From positions 1 to 64,000 of the forward strand of contig CADAZN010000021.1 in the NCBI GenBank assembly GCA_902792435.1: a stretch of 64,000 nucleotides of DNA, read 5' to 3'. The notes under the pieces are model-generated. The model saw only the letters and a program-made list of their open reading frames with translations. It was not told the origin of the DNA and did no database searches. Of the stretch, positions 36,050 to 43,654 are shown one piece after another (within the stretch, counting starts at the first letter, position 1; each line of letters begins with the position of its first letter). The DNA is from an uncultured Bacteroidales bacterium (GTDB lineage Bacteria; Bacteroidota; Bacteroidia; Bacteroidales; Muribaculaceae). The position numbers and the translations under genes were made by a program.

Positions 36050-36089
36050 TTGCCTAGAGATTCTAGAGTTCACTAGATATTCTAGGCAA
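36050..36089. repeat. inverted repeat between dnaN and the exonuclease gene
   Basis: TTGCCTAGA (36050-36058) and TCTAGGCAA (36081-36089) are perfect 9-bp arms around 22 bp that include a second TCTAGA/CTAGA pairing. There is no T-run directly after it on the minus strand, so it is more likely an attenuating or processing hairpin in the dnaN-exonuclease transcript than a simple terminator. Confidence 0.55.
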
Positions 36090-36111
36090 CATTGTGAATT
36101 AACTTAATCGA

Positions 36112-37233
36112 TTATCCTATCACCATCATTGGCATCAAGAGCACGAGCAAGTCTTCGTTCTCACGTTGCTCGGCGGGCTTGAAGATGCCAGCACGAGATG
36201 GATCCATGAGCTCAACTGTAATCATGTCATTGTCGATGTTGTTCAGAACATCGATGATGTTTTCGTCATTGAAACCAATAAGCATCGAAGCACCAGTGTA
36301 GTCGCAAGCAACAACCTCTTCACTTGACTTAGAGAAGTCAATGTCTTGAGTTGAAAGGTGGATTTGATTCTCTTTCAAGTCAAACTTAACAAGACCACCA
36401 GGACTTGCAGTTACCGAAACACGCTTGATTGCTGCGAGCATAGTCATGCGATCAATAGTGAGAGTGAACTGGTTATCTTGAGGAATTACTGAGTTGTAAT
36501 TAGGATAACGACCATTAACGAAACGGCACGACAGGGTGTAATCGGCACTTTCGAATGTGGCACTCTTAGAGTCGATTGTAATCTTCACGTCGCCTTCTTG
36601 CTTGTCGAGGATGCTGGCAAGAATCGTGGCAGGCTTGGTGGGAAGGATGAACGACTGTTCCATACCGGTCTCAAGGCCAAGCTCGCGGAAACGCACCAGT
36701 TTGTGGGTGTCGGTCGACACAAAAGCAATCTCGTTGGGTTTGATATCCCAGAAAATACCCATCATCATGGGTCTGAGTGATTCGGTTCCAACGGCGAAAA
36801 CTGTTTGCTGAATGCCTCTTGTCACCTTCTCAACGGGGAGAGTTAGGACTTTAGCGCTATCCTCACTAGGAGTCTTCACTGGGAACTCGTTGCCATTCAT
36901 ACCAATGAAGTTGAACTCACCATTCATGTAGGTGATGTTGATTGCGAGGTTTTGGTCATTGATGTCCACTGTAAGTCCCTGATCGGGCAGCTCCTTGAGC
37001 ATGTCGAGAAGTTCCTTTACACCAGCAGCAAACTTACCACTACCTTCGGCGTTAGTAACCTCAACATGGGTAGTAAGGGTTGTCTCCTGATCGCTAGCTG
37101 TAATCACCAGAGTGTCGCCACTCAGGTTGAACAAGAAGTTGTTCAAGATCGAGATGGTGTTCTTTGAGTTAACCACTTTACTCACTGCCTGAAGGTGAGT
37201 AAAAAAGAGTTTGCTTTGAATGTTGAATTTCAT
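36112..37233 (-). CDS. dnaN: DNA polymerase III beta clamp
   Basis: The sliding clamp that tethers polymerase III to DNA. The 373 residues form three topologically equal domains: FNIQSKLFFTHLQAVSKVVNSKNTI at the start, RGIQQTVFAVGTESLRPMMMGIFW in the second, and the diagnostic C-terminal LLVLLMPMMV. It is separate from dnaA, as usual in this phylum. The promoter box TAATTTTG lies at 37287-37294 on the minus strand. It heads a minus-strand unit with the exonuclease and coaBC. Confidence 0.97.
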   Translation of the reverse strand: MKFNIQSKLFFTHLQAVSKVVNSKNTISILNNFLFNLSGDTLVITASDQETTLTTHVEVTNAEGSGKFAAGVKELLDMLKELPDQGLTVDINDQNLAINITYMNGEFNFIGMNGNEFPVKTPSEDSAKVLTLPVEKVTRGIQQTVFAVGTESLRPMMMGIFWDIKPNEIAFVSTDTHKLVRFRELGLETGMEQSFILPTKPATILASILDKQEGDVKITIDSKSATFESADYTLSCRFVNGRYPNYNSVIPQDNQFTLTIDRMTMLAAIKRVSVTASPGGLVKFDLKENQIHLSTQDIDFSKSSEEVVACDYTGASMLIGFNDENIIDVLNNIDNDMITVELMDPSRAGIFKPAEQRENEDLLVLLMPMMVIG

Positions 37234-37286
37234 CTTGTATATATTATTAAGTGTTATTATTTGCTGTCACTTATTTTATTAACCTA

Positions 37287-37294
37287 CAAAATTA
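37287..37294 (-). promoter_or_regulatory. -7 box of dnaN
   Basis: The minus strand reads TAATTTTGTAGG, 54 bp before the dnaN start. Confidence 0.55.
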
Positions 37295-37396
37295 ATGATT
37301 TTTTTTAGAAATACCCACTAATCGAGAGAAAAACACACAATAAGTTATCAACAAGAGACAAAAAAACGCAAGAGAAATAAAAAAACTAGATTTTGC

Positions 37397-37427
37397 TTGC
37401 AGGATTTAAAAGAAGTTCGTAACTTTG
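37397..37427 (+). promoter_or_regulatory. tRNA-Ser promoter
   Basis: TTGC at 37397-37400 and TAACTTTG at 37420-37427 are 19 bp apart; the tRNA begins 50 bp downstream. Confidence 0.6.
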
Positions 37428-37476
37428 CACCCGTCAAAAATCGGAACGGCATTAGTTCTAGTTTTAATTGACGCTC

Positions 37477-37561
37477 GGAAAGATGGTAGAGTGGTCGATT
37501 ACACCGGTCTTGAAAACCGGCGTGCCGAGAGGCACCGGGGGTTCGAATCCCTCTCTTTCCG
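37477..37561 (+). tRNA. tRNA-Ser (UGA)
   Basis: GGAAAGA (37477-37483) pairs with TCTTTCC (37554-37560), with discriminator G at 37561. The anticodon stem CCGGT/ACCGG frames anticodon TGA at 37511-37513. A long variable arm (GTGCC GAGA GGCAC) is the class II mark of serine tRNAs, and the T arm has GGGGG TTCGAAT CCCTC. The CCA end is not encoded (GCA follows). The last 16 bases plus GCAA are duplicated downstream. Confidence 0.96.
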
Positions 37562-37564
37562 CAA
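37545..37564 (+). repeat. 20-bp att-like direct repeat, copy 1 (inside tRNA-Ser)
   Basis: GAATCCCTCTCTTTCCGCAA spans the T-arm 3' strand, the acceptor 3' strand and 4 bases beyond. Identical copy at 37681-37700 and a two-mismatch copy at 37857-37876. The tRNA 3' end is the classical target of tyrosine-type integrases. Confidence 0.85.
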
Positions 37565-37571
37565 CAAAGAG

Positions 37572-37598
37572 AAAGACGTCCCTTGTGGGCGTCTTTTT
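37572..37598 (+). terminator. terminator of tRNA-Ser
   Basis: AAAGACG pairs with CGTCTTT around TCCC TTGT GGG, followed by further T. Confidence 0.85.
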
Positions 37599-37625
37599 GC
37601 ATTGTAAGGAACAGAGCCGAGGAGT

Positions 37626-37674
37626 CGAACCCCTGGTTCGCCATCGACCTTCAGGTCGCTTTCGTAGCAAAGCG
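37626..37674. repeat. three adjacent mini-hairpins between the first two tRNA-end copies
   Basis: CGAACC-CCT-GGTTCG (37626-37640), CGACCT-TC-AGGTCG (37645-37658) and CGCTTT-CGTAGC-AAAGCG (37657-37674) follow one another with almost no spacing. Nothing here reads as a gene. Their style (short GC stems, tiny loops) is reminiscent of the composite repeats elsewhere in the window, though the sequences differ. Confidence 0.65.
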
Positions 37675-37680
37675 GAGAAA

Positions 37681-37700
37681 GAATCCCTCTCTTTCCGCAA
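37681..37700 (+). repeat. 20-bp att-like direct repeat, copy 2
   Basis: Exact copy of the tRNA-Ser 3' end and the next four bases. The bases just before it (GCGGAGAAAGA) can pair with its TCTTTCCGC, remaking an acceptor-stem-like helix. Confidence 0.85.
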
Positions 37701-37819
37701 AGCATTAAGGCTGGTTGAGTTTTCTCAACCAGTTTTTTATTTTGAGTCACATCAAGTTCACTTGAATGAGAACTAATAATAAAAAACTGATAAGCACAAA
37801 GTGCCAGCCTTAATGCTTT
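37699..37819. repeat. 121-bp structured element with 16-bp terminal inverted repeats
   Basis: AAAGCATTAAGGCTGG (37699-37714) and CCAGCCTTAATGCTTT (37804-37819) are perfect 16-bp inverted ends. Nested within are CTGGTTGAG/CTCAACCAG followed by T6 (37711-37738, a terminator-like hairpin), CAGTTTTTTATT/AATAAAAAACTG arms, and TCAAG-TTCA-CTTGA. It holds no open frame of useful size. It may be a miniature non-autonomous element or an RNA gene; I cannot decide which. Confidence 0.7.
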
Positions 37820-37820
37820 A

Positions 37821-37848
37821 GCATCCCCCGCGGGAGCGCAAGGGATGC
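37821..37848. repeat. hairpin before the third tRNA-end copy
   Basis: GCATCCC and GGGATGC enclose 14 bases containing the palindrome CCCGCGGG. Confidence 0.5.
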
Positions 37849-37856
37849 ACCTTAGT

Positions 37857-37876
37857 GAATCCCTCTTTTACCGCAA
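37857..37876 (+). repeat. att-like direct repeat, copy 3 (two mismatches)
   Basis: GAATCCCTCTTTTACCGCAA differs from the tRNA-Ser end at two positions but shares its next bases (CA) with the copy inside the tRNA gene. It ends 31 bp before the stop of the outer-membrane barrel gene. Confidence 0.75.
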
Positions 37877-37907
37877 CAACATGGCAAACAAAGTATAGTA
37901 TATATGC

Positions 37908-39995
37908 TTACAATGATTTCATGATGGCGCTGTTAATGACGGGATTGAACTGCACATCGCTGTGGTCGGTCTTCTTGCCGAAATTGAAAGTGTAGGTTAC
38001 TTTTAGGCTCACGCTGCGACCTGCTGTTTCGTTCATGCGCCAGCGGTCCATGTCGTAACAACCATAGTCCATCCACTCGTGGCTCTTGTAGTAACGGTTG
38101 AAAGGGTTGTTAAGCCATAACTCCACGCTCCAACCATTGTGGTTCCATCCGGCCAGAAAGTCTAACTTCATGGGGTCATGCACCAGAAACGGCTCGCGTA
38201 TGTCGAGTTGCGTAGATGGGGTTTTGAAATTTGCGCTAAATTTAAAGTCTCCCTGTAGCCAAGTCACGTTGGCACGTCCTCGCACGATGGTCCGCGACAG
38301 GTCATACACATCACCGCGCACTGCGTTGTATTCGCCTATACCAGTTAGGCTCACACGCAGACGGTCGCTCAATGCGCTAAATGACCAGCTAGCACTGAGC
38401 ATGTTACCATAGAAATTACCGTCATTCAGTTTCTTGTCATAGATGACAGACGGGTCGGCATAGTATTGATGCACGATGTTGTTGAAGTAGATGTAGCTCA
38501 TATAGGATACTGCCAGTGAGTGATTGCTCCACTGCTTGCTAAGCGATAACGTGTTGCTCAACACCCTTAGGGGCTCAATGTCGGGGTTTCCTTGCGTGGC
38601 CTCGAAGAACGAGACGGGCAGCGTCATACTGTTCTTGTTGCCAGGGTCGAAAAGCGTGTGGGTCAGCACGCCGTTTAACGATAGCGACAGGTCCTGCCGT
38701 GGAGCGTAGGTGCCGCCATAGTAGGCGATGGGACTGCAATAGTTGTAGTGCTTGCCTCCCAGCGACACTGCCGAGTTTGACACACCAGCTGTGGCATACC
38801 ATGACAAACTGCCAGCCGAACGACTGAGCTGCAGCATAGCAGTTGTGACATTGGTGACCAAGTGCTGATAGCCAGTTGAGGTGCCGCTATAGTGGTCCTT
38901 GTAGTTGGTAAGCGCGTGTCCTGCCATAAGCATAAACATCAGTTGATTGGTAAACGTCTTGAAGTAACGTCCCTGCCCAGCCAGTGCGAAGTTGTCTTCC
39001 TTAACGTGCGATGTCACTGTGTTCTGACCGGTTTCTTCATACAAGCTGTGATAGGTGTTGTGACCGTAGCTACCGCTAGCGACAAAATGTATAATCTGGT
39101 TGAACGGCAACCACTTGGTATATTCAAGAAAGATATTGGGCGACAGAGCCTTGCTATTCGCGTGACGATGCATAGTTGTGGTGTCGTTGAGATAAATAAC
39201 AGCTGTTGTCATGTCATGGGTCGGCATGGTTGATGCATCCAAGCCGAGGGTAAGGTTAAAGCGGTGAGCATCGCCTTTGTTGTTCAACTCAAAGCGAACA
39301 TCCTCACCGTGGTGGCGAGCGAGTGTATGGTCAGGGCTGTAGTAGCGAGTCAGCTGATAGCCGTTAGCAAAGGTATAAAGTCCTGACTCCTCAACATAAC
39401 TGTGGTTGCGGTCCCACTTGCTCATGGCAGCCAACCGTAGTTTGGTCTTGCCGCGGGTGTAATCGACCGCTGCCACATATTCGCCTCGCTGATAAATGAA
39501 CCCTTCGTCGGCCGAGAGATAGACGTTACCACCCGAGTTGCGGACTATGTAGTTGAGCACTGCCGCTTTGCCGGCCCATTTTCCTGAAGGGGTTCGCAAA
39601 TACTCCATTTTGACCACATCTTGTGCCTGTAGCATGGCCACATCCTCGGCGCGAGCTACCACGCCATTGATGCACAATACCACCTCAGCGCCAGTGTGTG
39701 TGGTAACTGATTTCTCCTGTGGCGACACTACCAGTCCTGCAATGCCCATCAGTCCCGTTAGATCTAGCGCGTTTGCTGCGTGCTTGCGCAGAATAGGTGC
39801 AGGCATGAGAATGACCTTGTCGGCCGTCTCAATCTGCTCTTTGGCCTTTACAATTATCTCGGGCAACGTATCAGTCATCACGCTGTCACGTTGAGTTGAA
39901 GTCACTTGAGTAACAATCTTGTCTTCATTCTGAGCAAAGGCCGCGAATGTAGAAAGACAAAGGATAGTGAGTAAAAATAATTGGTTCATTTGCAT
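37908..39995 (-). CDS. TonB-type outer-membrane beta-barrel protein (downstream copy)
   Basis: About 695 residues with signal peptide MNQLFLLTILCLSTFAAFA. A plug-like segment follows (LPEIIVKAKEQIETADKVILMPAPILRKHAANALDLTGLMG), with GAEVVLCINGVVARAEDVAMLQAQDVVKMEYL in place of the usual plug core. The remainder is a long aromatic-rich barrel ending in SVSLKVTYTFNFGKK, an outer-membrane C-terminal strand. There is no N-terminal carboxypeptidase-like domain, unlike the related gene at 41 kb. The cargo is unknown and no SusD partner is present. The ATG at 39995 was chosen; that at 39989 is equally possible. Confidence 0.85.
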   Translation of the reverse strand: MQMNQLFLLTILCLSTFAAFAQNEDKIVTQVTSTQRDSVMTDTLPEIIVKAKEQIETADKVILMPAPILRKHAANALDLTGLMGIAGLVVSPQEKSVTTHTGAEVVLCINGVVARAEDVAMLQAQDVVKMEYLRTPSGKWAGKAAVLNYIVRNSGGNVYLSADEGFIYQRGEYVAAVDYTRGKTKLRLAAMSKWDRNHSYVEESGLYTFANGYQLTRYYSPDHTLARHHGEDVRFELNNKGDAHRFNLTLGLDASTMPTHDMTTAVIYLNDTTTMHRHANSKALSPNIFLEYTKWLPFNQIIHFVASGSYGHNTYHSLYEETGQNTVTSHVKEDNFALAGQGRYFKTFTNQLMFMLMAGHALTNYKDHYSGTSTGYQHLVTNVTTAMLQLSRSAGSLSWYATAGVSNSAVSLGGKHYNYCSPIAYYGGTYAPRQDLSLSLNGVLTHTLFDPGNKNSMTLPVSFFEATQGNPDIEPLRVLSNTLSLSKQWSNHSLAVSYMSYIYFNNIVHQYYADPSVIYDKKLNDGNFYGNMLSASWSFSALSDRLRVSLTGIGEYNAVRGDVYDLSRTIVRGRANVTWLQGDFKFSANFKTPSTQLDIREPFLVHDPMKLDFLAGWNHNGWSVELWLNNPFNRYYKSHEWMDYGCYDMDRWRMNETAGRSVSLKVTYTFNFGKKTDHSDVQFNPVINSAIMKSL

Positions 39996-40097
39996 CAATA
40001 TTATTTAGAGATTTTTGATGCAAAAGTATTATGGAATAAGACAAATGCCAGATTTATTATCTGACATTTGTCTGACATTTATCTAAAACCAGACTAA

Positions 40098-40796
40098 CTA
40101 TTTGATTTTCAACGTATAGCTCTTGCCTCTATCTGATTCGATTTTCAGGTTGCTATTGGCCTCCAAGATAGGCTTTACCCGCTTGATAAGTGTGTAAAGT
40201 GTGTCGCTGGCATCAGGTTTCTTGGGCCAAAGGCGGTCACAAATTTCTTGCTTGGATAGTGAATGAGATTCTGTAGTCATAAACATTTCCATAAGGGAAT
40301 ACTGCATGGGAGTGAAATGAATGGGTTCACCCTTAGCCGTAAGAAATTTGTCGGTGGCAAACACAATGCTACCATAACTCAGGCCTGCGACAAACAATTC
40401 AGGCTTAAACCTGCGCATATACCACAGGCTGCACATAATCCACAGAATGCCGACAAATAATAATGCCCCAGATGCTCGCTGGTCAGAAAGCATCAGTATG
40501 GTCATAAAGCCGCAATTAGCCTGTGCCACCATCTGCGTATCCTGCCGGCCCGCTCTGCTCACCCATGTCATCGCAATGCATGCCGTGTCCTTCAGTTCGG
40601 CTATGGTGAGATGACTGCGATAGCAGCTGATGGTATCGGCATTGACCACGTTGGTAGGCATCTCGGCAAGAGTAAGCTTCAGGGCATTGTTTACATCTCG
40701 CGTTATACTGTTTTCGGTACTTTTATAATTACATACGCCTGAGCAGACCGCACCAAGCATTATGAAAACGAAGATGACTAATGGTAATTTCTTCAT
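40098..40796 (-). CDS. membrane-anchored winged-helix transcription regulator
   Basis: A 232-residue protein. A hydrophobic N terminus (LPLVIFVFIMLGAVCSGV) is followed by about 80 polar residues that would lie in the periplasm, a second membrane helix (ASGALLFVGILWIMCSLWYM, about 108-127), and a cytoplasmic OmpR/PhoB-type winged helix (about 150-232: EPIHFTPMQYSLMEMFMTTESHSLSKQEICDRLW ... DTLYTLIKRVKPILE ... GKSYTLKI). DNA binding from a two-pass membrane protein without a kinase resembles ToxR/CadC logic with reversed domain order. It lies between two outer-membrane barrel genes on the same strand and plausibly senses their cargo or envelope state. Confidence 0.85.
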   Translation of the reverse strand: MKKLPLVIFVFIMLGAVCSGVCNYKSTENSITRDVNNALKLTLAEMPTNVVNADTISCYRSHLTIAELKDTACIAMTWVSRAGRQDTQMVAQANCGFMTILMLSDQRASGALLFVGILWIMCSLWYMRRFKPELFVAGLSYGSIVFATDKFLTAKGEPIHFTPMQYSLMEMFMTTESHSLSKQEICDRLWPKKPDASDTLYTLIKRVKPILEANSNLKIESDRGKSYTLKIK

Positions 40797-40864
40797 CGTT
40801 CTGAATATTTATTGGCATTCAACATTTCAATCTTTTCTTTAGATCGGGCAATCTTAGACTATGG

Positions 40865-40884
40865 AAAAAACGCTCTCGTTTTTT
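40865..40884. terminator. terminator-like hairpin after the upstream barrel gene
   Basis: AAAAAACG-CTCT-CGTTTTTT is an 8-bp stem ending in a T-run on either strand. It lies about 120 bp downstream of the barrel gene ending at 41006 and 70 bp upstream of the regulator start, so the regulator may have its own promoter. Confidence 0.6.
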
Positions 40885-41005
40885 GTGTCTCGTTCATCTA
40901 AATATGATTAATATGAGATAGAGTAAAAACGACTATCAGATGTTACAAAATTAGTCATTTTTTCTCTCTTTCTCTTATCTTTCGGCAAGAATCGTGTTTT
41001 TTCCA

Positions 41006-43447
41006 TCATTTTCCGCTTTGCCCAGAGCCACCCTCGAGGTCATTGTTCTCAATGGTCTTGTTGGTCTGCTTCACGCTAGCCTTGAGGGAACCAAAACGGA
41101 AGGTCACAGTGAGCCTGAACTCGCGCAAAAACTGCCAATGGCGGTCAAAGCCTGTGTAGTCGCCGTGGGTGGTGTACATGGTAATTTTATTGAACTTACT
41201 GGAATTGAAGAGGTTTGCAGTGCTCAAGTTCACGGTTAGGCGGTCTTCCTTGAGGAATGAGCGCTGCAAGCTAAAGTTATAGTACATAGTGCCTGTGTGG
41301 TGGCCATAGAGTCCAACAATGCCACCACTGCGGCCGCTCAAGGTTGCAGCAAATCGCAATTTCCATGGCAACTGCTGAGTGAGCTGTGCATAGTAGAACG
41401 CCACCCATCGATTGTTTTTCAAGTTGAGGTCACTGCTCTCATAGTTGTAATGCCCCACGCTGCCATTGAGTGTGAAACTTGTGGTTGGACCAATCGCCCA
41501 CTGCATGAAACCACTCAGGTTAAAATATCGGCTCTTGAGAGTGTTGGCGTAGGTTGAAACCAGCACATTGCCATCTGTATACTGAACACCTGTTATACGG
41601 TTGTTGCAGAACGAGATGCTTGGACTGAGGCTGAAAGTGAGCTTGCTGCCAATCTTCATGTAGGTCATACTAATCGAATGGTTGAGCGAACTGCCGAGGT
41701 GAGGATTACCAAACTTGCGGCTTGTGGGATCTTCCTCAACTGCCGGATTCAGATAGCTGATACCTGGGCGACGGATGCTTGTAGAGTAGTTAATCTTGAG
41801 ACTATGGGCATCGTTGAACTTATATCGCACACTCAAGTCGGGCACCCAGTCATACAAGTTGCGGTGATAGTTGTCCTGTTTACCATCAGGAAACTCGGCG
41901 TTGAGTCTGCTGTATTCGTAGCGTAATCCTGCTCTTGCTGCCCAGTTTTCCTTACTGAAACGATAACTCAAGTAGGCGGCCGCCACATGGGTGCGGTGGT
42001 TGAAGAGCGTGGTATTATCCATCTCAGGCACACCATCAAATCCAAAAGTGCCCTCGCTTGTGTTGAAGCGGTTAATATATTTCACGCCTGTCTCAATAGT
42101 GTGATACTTAGCGAATGGGCGAGTCCAGTCGAGCTGGAATGTGTGCTCGGCAAAGGTCTCCTTGGTGTCGGTAGTTTGTCCAGTGTAGGGGAACGGGCAA
42201 TTGAGCATATCACTGAAGGTATTTATGCTCTTTAGATTATCATGACTGGTAGAGAGCATGTAGCTGAGGGTTAGCATCTCTCCAGGATTGCGCATCGTGT
42301 GCTGGTAGTCGACACGTCCATGCAGGTAATAGGTACCACTCTTGGGGACACGACCTGTAGTTGTGTACTTATACAAGATGTTTCCATCACGGTCGGTCAT
42401 GCGAGCGTTGTTGAGACCATCGGAACGATGGTCATAATAGTAGCCGCCAAACGAGAGAGAAACAAGATTCAATGTGTCGGGCTCCCAGCTGGCACTGAGG
42501 CTGCCATAGTGGAAATTGAAAGAGCCACGAGTTTCGTTGTGACTATATAAAGAGTTGCCCGTAGTGGCATAGGTGTGCTCGCTCTCCATGATATTGTGGT
42601 CGTAATGGCGATTCTTATTAGTGTAGCCATAGTTTACCGAGGCGACTACTTTTCCAATCTGTGTAACGATGTTGGTATTACCATTAGGGCTACCGGTGTT
42701 GTCGACCGACAAGCTTACTGTACCCATCACACCCTGCATCAGCGAACCACTGCCGCCCACAGTCACGATGTTAAGAATGGCCTCAGTGCCCTCAGCGTCA
42801 TATTTTGCACCTGGGTCGGTAATAACCTCTATCTTCTTGATAGAGCTGGCTGGAATTGCCTTGAGAACGTCTTTCATGTTTTGGCCGCTCAGTGCAGGAT
42901 CGGGATGGCCGTTGCGATACACCTTGAACGACGATGATCCTTTAACTAAAATATCGTCTTTACCATCAACCGAGACCATTGGCACCTTCTTTAGCATGTC
43001 GAGCACGTTGTTCGTGCGGCTATCGGCATCGGCCTGCACGTCGTAGGTGAGGCGATCAATCTCGGAGGTTACGAGTTGGCGTTGGGCTGTAACAGTCACT
43101 TCTTTGAGTATCGTTGATTCAGTATTGAGAACTATTGTGCCAAGTTTTGCAACAGGCGACGATGAACTCACATCAAAGGTTCTGCTTTGTGGTGTCATGC
43201 CCACAAAATGCACGCACATCAAGTAGCAACCAGAATTTGCGAGTTTGTGGTCCACCTTGCCGAAGGCGTTGCTCACTCCGCTACTCACGACAGTGGTTGT
43301 GTCACTAGTATTATATATGTAAATCGTGGCAAAGGGAATACCTTCGCCCTTGCTGTCGTTCACTTGGCATTGCACACCATATTGCTGCGCCATCGCACCA
43401 AAGGCACACACCATAAGCATTAAGAAGGTAGCAATTTTCTTTTCCAT
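41006..43447 (-). CDS. TonB-type outer-membrane beta-barrel protein (upstream copy)
   Basis: A protein of 813 residues from the ATG at 43447 (signal peptide KKIATFLMLMVCAFGAMA). First a carboxypeptidase-regulatory-like domain (GVQCQVNDSKGEGIPFATIYIYN ... GYLMCVHFVGMTPQSR is its pattern, about 25-110), then a plug (TVTAQRQLVTSEIDRLTYDVQ ... VLDMLKKVPMVSVDG ... IKKIEVITDPGAKYDAEG), then a large barrel with the aromatic C-terminal strand LTVTFRFG before a short polar tail. It belongs to the outer-membrane barrel family without SusD partners. The longer frame starting at 43555 covers the operator-like region and is rejected. It is divergent from the LuxR-type gene. Confidence 0.9.
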   Translation of the reverse strand: MEKKIATFLMLMVCAFGAMAQQYGVQCQVNDSKGEGIPFATIYIYNTSDTTTVVSSGVSNAFGKVDHKLANSGCYLMCVHFVGMTPQSRTFDVSSSSPVAKLGTIVLNTESTILKEVTVTAQRQLVTSEIDRLTYDVQADADSRTNNVLDMLKKVPMVSVDGKDDILVKGSSSFKVYRNGHPDPALSGQNMKDVLKAIPASSIKKIEVITDPGAKYDAEGTEAILNIVTVGGSGSLMQGVMGTVSLSVDNTGSPNGNTNIVTQIGKVVASVNYGYTNKNRHYDHNIMESEHTYATTGNSLYSHNETRGSFNFHYGSLSASWEPDTLNLVSLSFGGYYYDHRSDGLNNARMTDRDGNILYKYTTTGRVPKSGTYYLHGRVDYQHTMRNPGEMLTLSYMLSTSHDNLKSINTFSDMLNCPFPYTGQTTDTKETFAEHTFQLDWTRPFAKYHTIETGVKYINRFNTSEGTFGFDGVPEMDNTTLFNHRTHVAAAYLSYRFSKENWAARAGLRYEYSRLNAEFPDGKQDNYHRNLYDWVPDLSVRYKFNDAHSLKINYSTSIRRPGISYLNPAVEEDPTSRKFGNPHLGSSLNHSISMTYMKIGSKLTFSLSPSISFCNNRITGVQYTDGNVLVSTYANTLKSRYFNLSGFMQWAIGPTTSFTLNGSVGHYNYESSDLNLKNNRWVAFYYAQLTQQLPWKLRFAATLSGRSGGIVGLYGHHTGTMYYNFSLQRSFLKEDRLTVNLSTANLFNSSKFNKITMYTTHGDYTGFDRHWQFLREFRLTVTFRFGSLKASVKQTNKTIENNDLEGGSGQSGK

Positions 43448-43504
43448 AGTCTTTGGGTTTATAAATTGTGTGTACAAATTTAGATAAGTCTTTTTAATTA
43501 AACG

Positions 43505-43562
43505 CACACTAAAGTGTGAATGTTGCAGCAATTTTGAGAAAAAGTCAACTTTCACACTTTAG
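43505..43562. promoter_or_regulatory. paired operator-like inverted repeats in a divergent promoter
   Basis: CTAAAGTGTGAA (43509-43520) and TTCACACTTTAG (43551-43562) are perfect 12-bp inverted copies, centre-to-centre 42 bp, or four helical turns. The left copy is itself part of the palindrome CACACT-AA-AGTGTG (43505-43518). They lie between the barrel gene (start 43447) and the LuxR-type gene (start 43655). Confidence 0.7.
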
Positions 43563-43597
43563 GGTGTTAAAATGGCCGAATGATTGGAAATGTTTTG

Positions 43598-43605
43598 TAA
43601 ATTTG
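43598..43605 (+). promoter_or_regulatory. -7 box of the LuxR-type gene
   Basis: TAAATTTG, then C, 49 bp before the ATG at 43655. It begins 35 bp after the right operator arm. Confidence 0.6.
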
Positions 43606-43654
43606 CAATCACAAAACTATCCATTATGGTGAGAATCGATACTCTCACGTTGAG

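Noticed and set aside
37234..37476. Replication origin beside dnaN
   Set aside because: No cluster of DnaA boxes (TTATCCACA-like) and no dnaA; the gap holds the dnaN and tRNA promoters.
37611..37680. A tRNA gene on the minus strand after tRNA-Ser, suggested by a GGGGTTCGACTCC string
   Set aside because: The T-arm pairs poorly and no acceptor, D-arm or anticodon arm can be built around it; the string is part of a mini-hairpin.
37348..37776. Overlapping open frames across tRNA-Ser and its downstream copies
   Set aside because: They translate the tRNA and its duplicated end (phrases such as [11 protein letters not shown]), a well-known annotation artefact.
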